Origin: Turnera subulata
Lineage: Eukaryota > Streptophyta > Magnoliopsida > Malpighiales > Passifloraceae
Assembly (NCBI GenBank): GCA_028386065.3
Contig: JAKUCV010003101.1
Span: 62,697 to 126,696 of the forward strand
Reading direction: 5' to 3'
DNA length: 64,000 bases
Shown here piece after piece: positions 34,253-46,365 of the stretch (its first letter is position 1; each line of letters starts with the position of its first letter). The translations under genes were made by a program, and so were the position numbers. Under the pieces are notes generated by a model. That model saw nothing but the letters and a program-made list of their open reading frames with translations. It was not told where the DNA came from and did not search any database.

Positions 34253-35800
34253 CTAAAGCCAATCATCGATATATCTCATACATGTGGATCTAGCATGACC
34301 ATCATGCTTACGCTGTGTGAGAGGCTCAGTCAGAAAATCTGCTACATAGTTCTCAAAAGGAACTTTGTACAGCCACAGTTGTAGGGTCGGCAACTGTATC
34401 TTGCCTGGAACTCTTCCAGTATACAGTACCACCTCCAAGACAAAAACACATAACCTGATTGCAATCTAACATCATCCCTGTCAGTTTGAAAGCTAGCATC
34501 TTTGTAACACCTTACAACAAGCCCATCAACGCTTCCGTGAACCAGGAATGCATCCTTAGTGCTTCTCAAGAACTTAAGAATATACAACCGCTATCCAGTG
34601 ACTTTCACCGGGATTAGATTGACATCTGCTTGTGACACTCAAAGCATTAGCGACATTCGGTCGAGTACATAATATGCCATACATGATAGATCCTATTGCA
34701 GAAGCATAAGGGATCTAACTCATCCACTCTCTCACCTTAGTCATACTAGGATATTGACTCTTTGAGAGAGATATGCCTTTTGACATGGGCAAGAAAACCT
34801 TCTAGGAATCTTGCATGCTAAACGCCTTTAGCACCCTGTCAACATATGTACTCCGACTTAGCCCGAGAAGCCTTTTTGGATCTATCTCTATAGATCTTTA
34901 TACTTAACACTTAGGTAGCTTCTCCTAAGTCCTTTATTGAGAAATTCTTTCCTAAACAAGTCTTTGCAGATTTTAGTGTCGGAATATCATTCTCATTAAG
35001 CAGAATGTCGTCAACATATAACATTAAGAAAACAATAGTGCTCCCACTAACCTTCTTGTAAACATATGAAACATCTTCACTTTTGATGAAACCAAACTCT
35101 TTGATTACATCATTAAAACGAAGATTCCAACTCCTAGAAGCTTGCTTTATTCCATAAATGGACCTTTGAAACTTGCATACCATATCTCATAATCATGGCA
35201 TGCAACTATAGGCAATAGAATCCGGGTGGATTTAACTATGGCGACTGGTGAGAAAGTTTCATCATAGTCAATACCATGAACTTGCTTGAAACCTTTCGCA
35301 ACCAATTGCCCTTTAAAGGTAATCACATTACCATCCATGTCGGTCTTTCACAAAGACCCATTTGCACCCTATAGGTTTTACCCTTTCAGGTGGATCAAAT
35401 AAGGTCCATACCTTGTTTTGATACATGGATTCCATTTCCGAATTCATAGCTTCAAGCCACTTCTTGGAGTCAAGACCCGTAATAGTCAGCTGATAGGAAG
35501 TGGGCTCATCCTCACCTATGAGCATCACATCTCCAGTATGAGTTATGAGAAATCTATATCTCTCAGGCTAATACCGAATCCTATCTGATCTACGCGGTCC
35601 ATGTGCTATAGGTACAGGATTCTCATCCACAACAACTTGCGGATCCTGTCCTTGTTCCATCTCAGCCTCTATATCTCGAACTTCTTCGAGTTCTATTTTC
35701 CTCCCATTGATTCTTCTAAAAATGAACACTATTTCTAGAAAAATAGCAGTCCGAGCCACAAACATTTTGTGCTCTAGAGGATTATAGAAATAATACCCTT
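34253..35800 (-). pseudogene. pol: Copia-2 reverse transcriptase and RNase H, broken
   Basis: The minus-strand fragments follow polyprotein order: WLEAMNSEMESMYQNKVWTL and GCKWVF near 35340-35470, then FKQVHGIDYDETFSPVA near 35250-35290. Next come SIYGIKQASRSWNLRFNDVI near 35100-35165 and MLYVDDILLNENDI near 34985-35025. RNase H retains FQTDRDDVRLQSGY near 34450-34495. At least four frame changes lie between the pieces. The frame near the C-terminus stops at 34253, beside the PPT. Confidence 0.82.
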
Positions 35801-35949
35801 TAAGGTATCATTCAAAAGGCACTTGTTGGATTTAGGGTCGAGTTTATCTGATGCTTCACGTCTCATGTAAGCCTCACAACCCTAAATTCTCATAAAAGAC
35901 AAAATGGGACGCTTCCCAGTCCATTTCTCATATGGTGTCCTTTTTAACC

Positions 35950-36989
35950 GATTTAGATGGAACACGGTTAAGTGTAAATACATCACTCAATAATGCATGT
36001 CCCCAAAAGGAAGAAGAAAGGTTAGCTTGATTCATCATAGAACGAACCATGTCTAACAAGGTTATGTTCCTCCTATCGGATACGCCATTCCAATGAGGCG
36101 TACCTGGTGGAGTAAGTTCTGATACTATGCCACAACTCTTTAGATAATCAAGGAATTCTCGGTCTAAGTATTCACCTCATCGATCTGATCGAAGCATCTT
36201 AATACTTTTACCGAGTTGATTTTGTACTTCATTCTTGAGTTCTTTGAACTTTTCAAAGGATTCTGACTTGTGTCTCATTAGATACACATAGCCATATCTA
36301 CTGAAGTCATCAGTAAATGTAATGAAGTATTGAAAAACACCTCTAGCTTGTGTAGACATTGGTCCGCATACATCAGTATGTATTAGACCTAGCAAGTCCT
36401 AGGCTCTTCACCTTTACCCGTAAAGGAAGCTTTAGTCATTTTTCCTAATAAACATGACTCATATATCTCATATGATTCAAAATCAAATGAGTCTAAAAAT
36501 CCATCTTTATGGAGTTTAGGAATACGAGTCTCGTTTATATGGGCCAAACGACTATGCCAGTGATAGGTTTCACTAGAATCATGTAATCTATCCTTCTTCG
36601 TATTAATGTTATAGATAGGCGTTACTAGGTTTAGAACATACAAACCATCGTTCAAATTTGCACCACCATAATAAATATCATTGAAATAAATTGAACAACA
36701 TTTGTTCTTTATTACAAATGAAAATACTTTCTTGTCCAAACAAGATACAGAAATCAAATTTCTGCTAATGGTAGGTACAAAGTAGCAATCATCAAGTTCC
36801 AAAACCAAGCCACTAGGCGAAGATAGAAAATAAGTCTCTACGGCTAATGCAGCAACTCTTGCTCCATTCCCGACACGTAGGTCTATCTCACCCTTCGCCA
36901 ATCTTCTACTCTTTCTTAGTTCCTGCACATTTACACAAATGTGAGAACCACATCCGGTATCCAATACCCATGATGCAGAAGTAGAGATA
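35950..36989 (-). pseudogene. int: Copia-2 protease and integrase, broken
   Basis: The protease keeps its catalytic motif (WVLDTGCGSHIC, Asp-Thr-Gly at 36953-36961), unlike Copia-1. GAG-pre-integrase follows with WHSRLAHINETRI and ESCLLGK. One HHCC histidine context is altered (RLAH for HLGH). The frame shifts near 36390, and the integrase core continues as LIHTDVCGPMSTQARG and MLRSDR at 36177-36395. The region around the Glu (near 36050-36100) is out of frame. Confidence 0.8.
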
Positions 36990-37688
36990 TTAGCTTCTAT
37001 AACGAGAATACCTGAAGTAGAAGTCTCACTTCCCTTCTTGTTCCTCTTTACCTCTTCAAGGTAAATAGGGCAGTTGCGCTTCCAATGGCCCAGTTTGTTG
37101 TAACGGAAACAATTTCCTACCTTTGCAACACCACCGTTGGGTTTCAGCACATGAGAACAAGAAGATGCACATGCACCAAACCTTTTGGTACATTTCTTCT
37201 TCTTCTCAAACTTTGCTTTACCCTTTCCATCTCCAAGGAATTCAAGACCCTCAGGGCTCTCAATGTATCTAAACATCTTGAGCACATGAGGTCTAACGGG
37301 TGATAACTCACCCATTTTGCATTGGAGCAATGCCTTAGAGGTCTCGTGCCTCCCATGCCTTGCTTACTCTCCTCAGAGCATTTTCAGGTGTTTGATCATA
37401 TCGAACGCCCACATGTTCTCATCTTGCTTCTGAAGCTCAAATTCTATGGCAATTAGCATAAGGCATGCAACATCCAATGCATCATCAACATGCTTCTCGC
37501 AAGCATCTACTTCTGCCCTAGAAGCATTAGGCGCCAATTTATTAAGAACAGGCCCTTCAAGGACATACAACTTCTTTTCTTGTTTGAGGACTATCCTAAA
37601 AAGTGATGCCACTCTAGGAAACTATTCCTATCCAGCTTGGCCTACTCAAGGACCAATCGCAATAATAAGTGCTAGTGTTTTGTGCCAT
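36990..37688 (-). pseudogene. gag: Copia-2 gag, broken
   Basis: The ATG lies at 37688 on the minus strand (MAQNTS). Frameshifts near 37620 and 37340 split the capsid region. The nucleocapsid finger reads CFRYNKLGHWKRNC near 37060-37105, so the second Cys is Tyr and zinc binding is probably lost. The frame then continues straight into the protease. Confidence 0.8.
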
Positions 37689-38255
37689 GATAATTCTACA
37701 AGAATGATCAACTCACACAAATAATAGTCATGCATACAAATCATTTAATAAGGAATTCTATTAAACGTGCTCCTACTACATAAATCAAGACAATTATAAA
37801 AGTAAGCCAAGATCCATATTTGACTACAACATAAGTCAGCTTTGGCTGATAAACTTATATCATAGCTATTTAGGTAGACAACTCTTTGTCAATTACATCT
37901 CTATGTAACTCTTGGATAGTTGAGTGAACAACACCTTGTCCATGTCTATCTTATAGACATTTCTCAACCCTTGCCCCTAGTTCTTTAATCCTATTAAGAT
38001 AACCTAGTTAAGTCCACACCCACAATAAGCAGTCGAGATATTACAATTATCCACTCGCACCTTCTTAGGATAAACAATGGCACCTTGCTTTGGCAGAGAA
38101 CAACCAATTGTTGATCTTAAGCTTGATGAGCGCTTATCATGGAAGACAACTAAGAACTTAATATTTTACATCAACATATAATTCCAGCACATCAAATGCT
38201 TGTTCTTGATAAATCATACATTGATGTCATGCAAGTTTGGAAACCAAATACATGT
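37689..38255 (-). other. Distal leader of Copia-2
   Basis: This is the inverted counterpart of 22968-23533. It is non-coding, and I see nothing else in it. Confidence 0.6.
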
Positions 38256-39072
38256 GAACATCGATGTCTAACTTAAACATCAATGTATTGAGAATCTGAT
38301 TCTCCCAAGAACTTGGCAGCACTTAGAATTTTGGCCATATCTAGAGCTGTAGAGCTTAAATTTGTGCAAAATTGGTGTCAATGGAAAGTTAAGAAGTAGA
38401 GCTATAACTTTTCTGTTCAGGCCAGACACCAATTCGGCCTCATTCTGCCCCGAATTGCTGTTGAAGTCACTGCTTCCCACAACATCGATGTGGGTATTCT
38501 AGGACATCGACGTCCTGTCATGAACATCGATGTCATTTGGCCTCTGGAACACAAGGACATCGATGTTCTGTCATCAACATCGATGTCCTTGAGGATCTGG
38601 AAGTCCAAACTATTTGGCAGAGCTCAAGAACATCGATGTTCAACTCTTGGACATCGATGGTGGAAAGTTCCAAAGGTCCAAAAACTTGGAAGTAGCATTT
38701 TAACATCGATGTCCAACCATTAAACATCGATGTTTGAGACTTTTGAGCACAAGGACATCGATGTTGTAATGTCAACATTGATGTTATTTGATCTCTGGAA
38801 TCTCAAACAAATCTCACAAGGCTTGGACATCGATGTTCAACCCTTGAACATCGATGTTCATGTGAATCTGCCAAGGCCAACATACATATGACATCGATGT
38901 TCATCTCATGAACATCGATGTTCAATGTTCTCTGCCAAGGCCAGACTACACAGAACATGGATGTTCATCTGATGAACATCGATGTTCATCTGATGAACAT
39001 TGATGTCCAGTGGTCTTGGCCAAGGCAAATATAGTGTGAACATCGATGTTCATCTCGTGAACATCGATGTTA
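38256..39072. repeat. AACATCGATGTT palindrome array, Copia-2 leader
   Basis: More than 20 copies of the palindrome and one-base variants (AACATCGATGTC, GACATCGATGTT, AACATTGATGTT) occur. Many are in pairs 20-21 bp apart, with CTGCCAAGGCC-type spacers toward the right end. Variants with GTCC or GGAC ends are commoner than in the other arrays. Confidence 0.83.
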
Positions 39073-39084
39073 TGGCCCTGCTGC

Positions 39085-39374
39085 ACTAGAACGACAATCG
39101 TTCCTTACACAAACCGACAATCGATTTTTCGTTTTGTCGAACAGCTTCGACTTACTGCCAATAACTCCTTGTTTGATATCACATACCAATCAAGTTCATG
39201 TTGTCAAAACACTTTTGACACATCCAACAACAACATATATATCACATATACAATTGAAATCAACATATAATGATCATGCTACATCACATATAACATATCA
39301 TATATATATGCATGAACATATCAACATATGCACATAAATCCGGTTTATAGCTTCACAAGAGGCTCCGCTACCAC
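39085..39374 (-). other. Hairpin leader and PBS of Copia-2
   Basis: The 3-nt-loop inverted repeats recur: GAACGA/TCGTTC with CAA between the arms (39089-39103) and TGTCAAAA/TTTTGACA with CAC between (about 39202-39220). The GTCGAA/TTCGAC pair at about 39137 has a 4-nt gap. The PBS (minus GTGGTAGCGGAGCC) is at 39361-39374. Confidence 0.65.
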
Positions 39375-40625
39375 TGTAAGTTTTCGTAATCTATATGACA
39401 CTCATATACAACATCAAATGCACAGTGGAAGCACGAAAACTAAACCAAGAACCACATGTGAAGCAACATAAACCGTACAACAAAATTTCGTGCCTGGAGA
39501 ATTAGGATCCTTTACCTAATAGCTGGAAGGAATCAGCAAGAGCTAGACAATGGCCTGGATCCTCTACGGTATCCACACGAACCATGATCGGCTTGGAATC
39601 GTCACACGAGTCAAGCCTCGAGCTCCCCGGACTGATATGCTGGCAACAAGAAAACCGGGGTTGTGTGTTTTTGGGTGTTTTTGGTTCTTTCTTCTTTCAC
39701 AAAGAGGAAGAAGAGTGATGAGTTTGTGCTGAAGCTCTCAAAGACACTCAAGACACTCTCAAGCTCAGAATTTTTCAGATACCACCACGTTCAATAGGCA
39801 ACCCAAAGTGTGAAGAATAATGCCTTGGCCAAAAGCATGTGCATGCCAACTCACAAAGGCATGACAAAGTGGCCAACATGTTTCCACTAACTCTTAGTGG
39901 GAATATTCATCACATGGCTGCAATAATGGCTCCACTAATATGATGCTTAGTGAATCAAACCAACCCAAAACGACCCTGGTCCAACCACGGTCCAACTACG
40001 GCCCGACCATACCCGGTCCAACCATGGTCCAACCACGGTTCAACCACTTGCTCGAATCAACGGTTCTATGTGTGTGACCCTGTAGGCACTTGTAACATCC
40101 GACAATAATTGTAAAAACTCATTTTACAATTATAAACAAAGAGCGGCGTCTAGCAACACATCATTGCTACCCGAACGGCAAGATCAGTACTGATTCTCTA
40201 TGCCTCGGAACATGTCATCGTCCTTTCGTCCCATTTTCTAGATCAAACGCGAGACATGGAATATGCCAATCTCGTATGTGTCTAATCTATGTTTCTTGAT
40301 CCCCGAGTTAACTGTATAAAATGGATAGCCGTAATATCACCATATCACCTAATCTGAGCATGGTCATGCATTTAACAGTTCAACTCTATCAAGAAACCAT
40401 ATGATAATATACCCGTTATATGGGTCGAACGAATCCCGTCTTGGTCAATCAAAACCCACTACATACTCGTCATATACCCAATGATTACCTTTATGTCCAC
40501 CCAGTTACAGATGACTAGGAATAATATCAAAGTACATGATTCATATGTTGGATACCTTGATGATCTCAGGTCGGAGGACAATACATCTATAAGAAACACT
40601 AATGACATACATATAACGTTCCATG
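39375..40625 (-). repeat. 5' LTR of Copia-2, right-hand part before Copia-3
   Basis: It begins TGTAAG at 39375 beside the PBS and is interrupted at CCATG (40621-40625). The remaining 286 bp are at 49104-49389. Confidence 0.85.
40621..40625 (-). repeat. Target site duplication of Copia-3, left copy (CCATG)
   Basis: CCATG precedes the TGTAAG end of Copia-3 here and recurs at 49099-49103 after the other end. It restores a continuous Copia-2 LTR when one copy and the insert are removed. Confidence 0.93.
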
Positions 40626-42172
40626 TGTAAGTTTCCCTAGGCTATATGACATTCATATAAAAGCAAAAAGATGCAGCGGAAGACAAGGGAAACAACCAAG
40701 AACACATGTGAAGCTAGTAAACCGTATAATAATTTTACATACCTGTAAGGTTAGGAACTTCCACCTAACTTGTGTAAGGAATCAGTAAGAGCAAGAAGAA
40801 GACCTGCTCCTCTACGGTATCCACACAAACCGTGATCGGCTTCGAATCGTCACACGAATCGAGCCTCGACCACTCCCACTTGATGTGCTAGCAACAAAGG
40901 TAGGAGCTAGTGTGTGTTCGGGGTGTTTTTGAGTGCTTAAGCTCTTGCTTCTTTCACAAAGAATAAGAACTGATGAGAGGTGTTTTATAGAGAGTTTTGG
41001 GGCTGCCAAAACGTGGTCAAGAGACTGAGAATGAGGTGAATGATCTGATCCCAAACCACACTCACCACACACACTCATTGTCCACATTAGTTTAGTCTAA
41101 TGGCCAACATGGTGGACCAATGGTGATGATCATTACCACCAGTGTCTCCCACTAATCCCATCAGACCTAACACCTCCACCTAAGCATGTCTCATCAATAA
41201 TTCTGATAATTATTGATGCCAAAACCGGCCCTGGTTCAACCATGGTCCAACCACGGTTCAACCACAGTCCAACCACACCCGGCCCAACCACGGTCCAACC
41301 ATGGTTCAACCGTCTGCCCGAATCAACGGTTCTATGTGTGTGACCCTGTAGGCACTTGTAACGTCCGGCAATGATTGTAAAATCTCAATTTTACAATCAT
41401 AAACAAAGAGCGGCGTGTAGCAACACATCATTGCTACCCGAACGACAAGATCAGAACTGATTCACTATGCCTCGGAATATGTCATCGTCCCTTCGTCCCG
41501 TTATCAAGATTAAACCGAGACATGGAATATGTCAATCTCGGCTTCTTGATCCTCGAGTTAACTGTGTAAAACGGATACCAATGATATCAACATATCATAA
41601 TCCGAGCACGGCCGTGCATTTACAGTTCTACTCTATCAAGAAACCATCCGATAATATACCCGTTATATGGGTTGGACGAATCCCCTCTTGATCAATCAAA
41701 ACCCACTACATACTCGGCATTTACCCAATGATTACCCTTATGTCCACCCAGTTACGGGTGACTAGGAATAATATCAAAGTACATGATTCGTATGTTGGAT
41801 ACCTTGACGATCTCAGGTCGAAGGACAATACATCTATAAGAACCACTAATGACATACATATAACGTTCCATGTAGGGTTCTTATGTGGGTCGGTCCACTC
41901 CACAAGTTCTCCAACTTGTACCCGTATGTAGAATTCATATCACATATGCAATTCTCAACATACGCTAGTCTTAACTAATTATTACAACCCATCCGTAATA
42001 ATAACCGACTAGGGACATTTAAGAATATACATATCAAATATATATATATATACTAGGGTTATAAGTATGTGCAAGCGTTTATCTCATAAACGATACTTGT
42101 TGGAATAACCTTAATGCATATACACGACTACAAATAATCATCCATGATTGGCTTTTGGGCATATTACTAACA
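40626..42172 (-). repeat. 3' LTR of Copia-3
   Basis: The 1547 bp run from TGTAAG to ACTAACA. GGTCCAACCACGG-type repeats occupy 41226-41320 and an AT microsatellite 42038-42052. It is very similar to 47547-49098. Confidence 0.88.
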
Positions 42173-42186
42173 ATCTCCCACTTGCA

Positions 42187-43440
42187 CTAAAGCCAATCAT
42201 CCATATATCTCATACATGTGGATCTAGCATAACCATCATGCTTTTGCTGCGTGAGAGACTCAATCAAAAGATCTGCTACATAGTTCTCAAACAGAACTTT
42301 GTACAGCCTCAGTTGTAGAGTCGACAACTGTTTCTTGCTCGGAACTCTTCCAGCAATCAGCGTCGCATCCAAGACAAAAACACATTGCTATCTAAAACCA
42401 TCCGTGTCAGTTTGGAAGCTAGCATCTTTGTAACACTTTACAACAAGCCCATCAATGCCTCCGTAAATCAGGAATGCATCCTTAGTGCTTCTCAAGTACT
42501 CAAGGATATATAACCGCTGTCCAGTGACTTTCACCGGGATCAGATTGGCATCTGCTTGTGACACTCAAAGCATAAGTGACATCCGGTCTAGTATATAGCA
42601 TGGCATACATGATAGATCCTATTGCCGTAGCTTAAGGGATCTAACTCATTCGCTCTCTCCTTAGATGTACAAGACATCGTTTCCTTGAGAGAGATATGCC
42701 ATGTGACATGTGCAAGAAATCCTTCTTGGAATCTTGCATGCTAAACCCCTTTAGCATCTTGTCAATGTATGTACTCTGACTTAGCCCGAGAAGCCTTTTG
42801 GATCTATCTCTATAGATCTTTATACCTAACACTTAGGCAGCTCCTCCTAAATTACGGACTGTAGTGTCGGAATATCATTCTCAATAAGCAGGATGTCGTC
42901 AACATATAACAACCAGATAACAATAGTGCTCCCACTAACCTTCTTGTAAACACATGAATCATCTTCATTAATGATGAAACCAAACTCTTTGATTACATTA
43001 TTAAAACGAAGATTCCAACTCCTAGAAATTTGCTTCAATCCATAATGGATTTTTGCAACTTGCATACCATATTATCTCATAATTAAGGTCTGCAGCTATA
43101 GCCAATTGAATCCGGATGGATTTAACCATGGCAACCGGTGAGAAGGTTTCATCATAGTCAATACCATGAACTTGTTTGAAACCCTTCGCAACCAATTTGC
43201 CATTTAAAGGTAATCAAATTACCATCCATGTAGGTCTTTCTCGATGACCCATTTGCACCTTGTAGGTTTTACCCCTTTAGGTAGATCAACCAAGGTCCAT
43301 ACCTTGATTTGATACATGGATTCCATTCCCGAATTTATGGCTTCTAGCCACTTTTTGGAGTCAAGACCCGTAACGGCCTGCTGATAGGAAGTGGGCTCAT
43401 CCTAACTTATGAACATCACGTCTCCAGTATGAGTTATGAG
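42187..43440 (-). pseudogene. pol: Copia-3 reverse transcriptase and RNase H, broken
   Basis: Fragments on the minus strand include IHYGLKQISRSWNLRFNNVIKEFGF and LLYVDDILLIENDI (42847-43065). The thumb piece GIKIYRDRSKRLLGLSQSTYIDKML (42641-42832) follows. RNase H debris ends at 42187, next to the PPT. The pieces are in different frames, with small deletions between them (for example near 42840). Confidence 0.8.
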
Positions 43441-44300
43441 AAATCCATATTTCTCAGGTTCATACCGGATCCTATCCGACCTACGCGGTCCATGTGTTAC
43501 AGGAACAGGATTCTCATCCACAACACCTTGTGGTTCCTGTCCTCATTCCATCTCAGCCTCTTTATCTCGAACTACTTCGAGTTCTATTATCCTCCCACTG
43601 ATTCTTCTAGAAATGAACACCTTTTCTAGAAAAATAGCAATTCGAGCCACAAACACTTTGTGCTCTATGGGACTATAGAAATAATACCTTTAAGGTATCA
43701 TACAAAGAGGCACTTGTCGAATTTAGGGTCGAGTTTATCTGATACTTCACGTCTTACGTAAGCGTCTCAACCCTAAATACTCAAAAGACAAATTGGGACA
43801 CTTCCGAGTCCATATCTCATATGGTGTCTTTTCGACCGATTTAGATGGAATACGGTTAAGGTAAATGCAGCACTCAATAATGCATGTCCCCAAAAGAAAA
43901 TAGAAGGCCAGCTTGACTCATCATAGAACGAACCATGTCCAACAAGGTTCTGTTCCTCCTTTCGGATACACTATACCATATGCATACCCGGTGGAGTAAG
44001 TTGTGATACTATACCACAACCCTATAGATAGTCAAGGAAATCTCGGTCTAAGTACTCACCACCTCGATTTGATCGAAGCATCTTAATACTTTTACCGAGT
44101 CGATTCTGAACTTCATCCTTGAATTCATTGAACTCTTCAAAGGATTCAGACTTGTGTCTCATTAGATACACATAGCCATATTTACTGAAACCATCAGTAA
44201 AAGTAATGAAGTACTGAAAACCACCTCTAGCGTGTGTAGACATAGGTCCGAAAACATCTGTATGCATATGACCTAACAAGTCCGAGGCTCTACACTTTTA
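43441..44300 (-). pseudogene. int: Copia-3 integrase, broken
   Basis: The 44022-44279 piece carries the start of the core (MHTDVFGPMSTHARGGFQYFITFTDGFSKYGYVYLM). The second Asp is in MLRSNRGGEYLD, where Asn replaces the expected Asp. The C-terminal integrase part is scattered over 43441-44000, with several frame changes. Confidence 0.75.
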
Positions 44301-45130
44301 CCCGTAAAGGAAGCCTTAGTCATTTTGCCTAATAAACATGTCTCATATGTCTCAAATGATTCACAATCAAATGAGTCTAACAGTCCATCAACATGGAATT
44401 TAAAAATAGGAGTCTCGTTTATATGGGCCAAACGACTATACTAGAGATAGGTTTCACTAGAATCATATAATCTAACCTTCTTCGTATTAATGTTATAGAT
44501 AGGCGTTACTTGGTTTAGAACATACTAACCATCGTTTAAAATGCACCACCACAATCAATTTCATTGAAATAAATAGAACAACAATTGTTCTTTATTCTCA
44601 ATAAAACTTTCTTGTCGATACAAGACACATAAATCAAATTCCTGCTTATGGTAGGTACATAACAACGATTGTCCGGTTCTAAAACCATAACATTCGGTAA
44701 AGATAGATAGTAAGTCCCTACGACTGATGTAGCAACTCTTGATGCATTCAGACACGTAGGTCTATCTCATCCTTATCGTATCTCCTACTCTCTCTCAGTT
44801 CCATCACATTTCCACAAACGTGAGAACCANNNNNNNNNNNNNNNNNNNNNNNNNNNNNNNNNNNNNNNNNNNAAATCAAATTCCTGCTTATGGTAGGTAC
44901 ATAACAACGATTGTCCGGTTCTAAAACCATAACATTCGGTAAAGATAGATAGTAAGTCCCTACGACTGATGTAGCAACTCTTGATGCATTCAGACACGTA
45001 GGTCTATCTCATCCTTATCGTATCTCCTACTCTCTCTCAGTTCCATCACATTTCCACAAACGTGAGAACCACTTCTGGTATCTAATACCCATGATGCAGA
45101 GATAGAGATATCAACCTCTATAGCAAAATA
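44301..45130 (-). pseudogene. Copia-3 protease/GAG-pre-integrase, with gap
   Basis: SCYISRRDLL, ISRNLI and GSHVC-like segments can be read on the minus strand, but a 43-N gap (44830-44872) and a 199-bp duplication around it break the region. The protease Asp-Thr-Gly should lie near 45071-45085, where TCTAATACC gives only a partial match. Confidence 0.65.
44830..44872. other. Assembly gap (43 N) between duplicated flanks
   Basis: Positions 44631-44829 and 44873-45071 are identical 199-bp copies on either side of the Ns. No other copia copy here has a duplication at this place, so a scaffolding or overlap error is the simplest reading. Confidence 0.9.
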
Positions 45131-45800
45131 CCTGAAGCGGAAGTCTCACTTCCCTTCAGCTTCTTTACCTCTTCAAGGTAAACAGGGCAGTTGCGTTTCT
45201 AATGGCCTAATATATTGCAACGGAAACAATTTCCTTCTTTTGCAATACCACCCTCGGGTTTCAGCACAAGAGAACAAGAAGATGCAAATGCACCAAACCT
45301 TTTGGTACATTTCTTTTCCTTGTCTAACTTTGCTTTACCCTTTCCTTCTCTAAGGAAACCAAGACCCTTTAGGCTCTCAATGTATCTAAACATCTCTAGC
45401 ACATGAGGTCTAACGGGTGATAACTTAGCCATCTTGCATTGGAACAATGCTTTAGAGGTCTCGTACCTCCCATGCCTTACTTGCTCTCCTCAGAGCATTT
45501 TCAGGTGTTCGATCATGTTGAACGCCCACATGTTCTCATCTTGCTTCTAAAGCTCAGAGTCCATGGCAATTAGCATAAGGCATGCAAACTCCAATGCATT
45601 ATCAACATGCTTCTCACAAGCATCTACTTCTGCCCTAGAAGCATTAGGCGCCGGTTCGTTAGAAACGGGCCCTTCAAGGTCATACAGTTTCTTTTCTTGT
45701 TTGAGGACTATCCTCAAAACGATGCCACTTTAGGAAACTATTCCCAGACAGCTTGTCCTTCTCAAGGACCAATCGCAATAAAAGGTGCTAGTGTGTTGTG
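45131..45800 (-). pseudogene. gag: Copia-3 gag, broken
   Basis: The minus-strand piece 45199-45447 (SPVRPHVLEMFRYIESLKGLGF...CFRCNILGH) is the end of capsid and the start of the zinc finger. The usual ATG context near 45795 reads ACCAAGACACAACAC, so the start codon is lost. TAG replaces a codon after the finger (near 45200), and frameshifts occur in the N-terminal half. Confidence 0.78.
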
Positions 45801-46360
45801 TCTTGGTAACTCCACAACAATGATCAACTCACACAAAATAGTCATGCATATAAGTCATTTAATAAGGAATTCTATTAAATGTGCTCCTACTACATAAATC
45901 AAGACAATTATATAAGTAGGCCAAGATCCATATTTCACTATAACATAAGTCAGCTAGGGCTGATCACCTACATCATAGCTATTTAGGTAGACAACTCTTG
46001 TCAATTACATCTCTATGTAACTCTTGGATAGTTGAGTGAACAACACCTTGTCCATGTCTATCTTATAGACAATGCTCAACCCTTGCCTCTAGGTCCTTAA
46101 TCCTATTAAGATAACCTAGTTAAGTCCAAACCCACAACAAGCAATCGGGATATTACAATTATCCTCTCGAACCTTGTTAGGATAAACATAGGCACCTTGC
46201 TAGGGCAAAACCTACCTAGTGTTGATCTAAGCAATGATTAGTGCTCATCATGGAAGGCAACTAAGAACTTAATATTACATCGACATATAATTCCAACACA
46301 TCACATGCTTGTTCTTGATGAATCATATATTGATGTCATGTAAGTTTGAAAACAAAACTA
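45801..46360 (-). other. Distal leader of Copia-3
   Basis: It is non-coding and homologous to 22968-23533 inverted. Nothing further was seen. Confidence 0.6.
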
Positions 46361-46365
46361 CATGA

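Larger units (their letters stand above)
32702..40625 (-). mobile_element. Copia-2, main part (minus strand)
   Basis: The order on the minus strand is 5' LTR (39375-40625 continued at 49104-49389), PBS, leader, gag, protease, integrase, RT, RNase H, PPT and 3' LTR (32702-34238). The two LTRs add up to the same length, 1537 bp, once Copia-3 is taken out. It inserted into the Copia-4 LTR with a GTATT duplication and was itself hit by Copia-3. Frameshifts and stops inactivate it. Confidence 0.87.
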
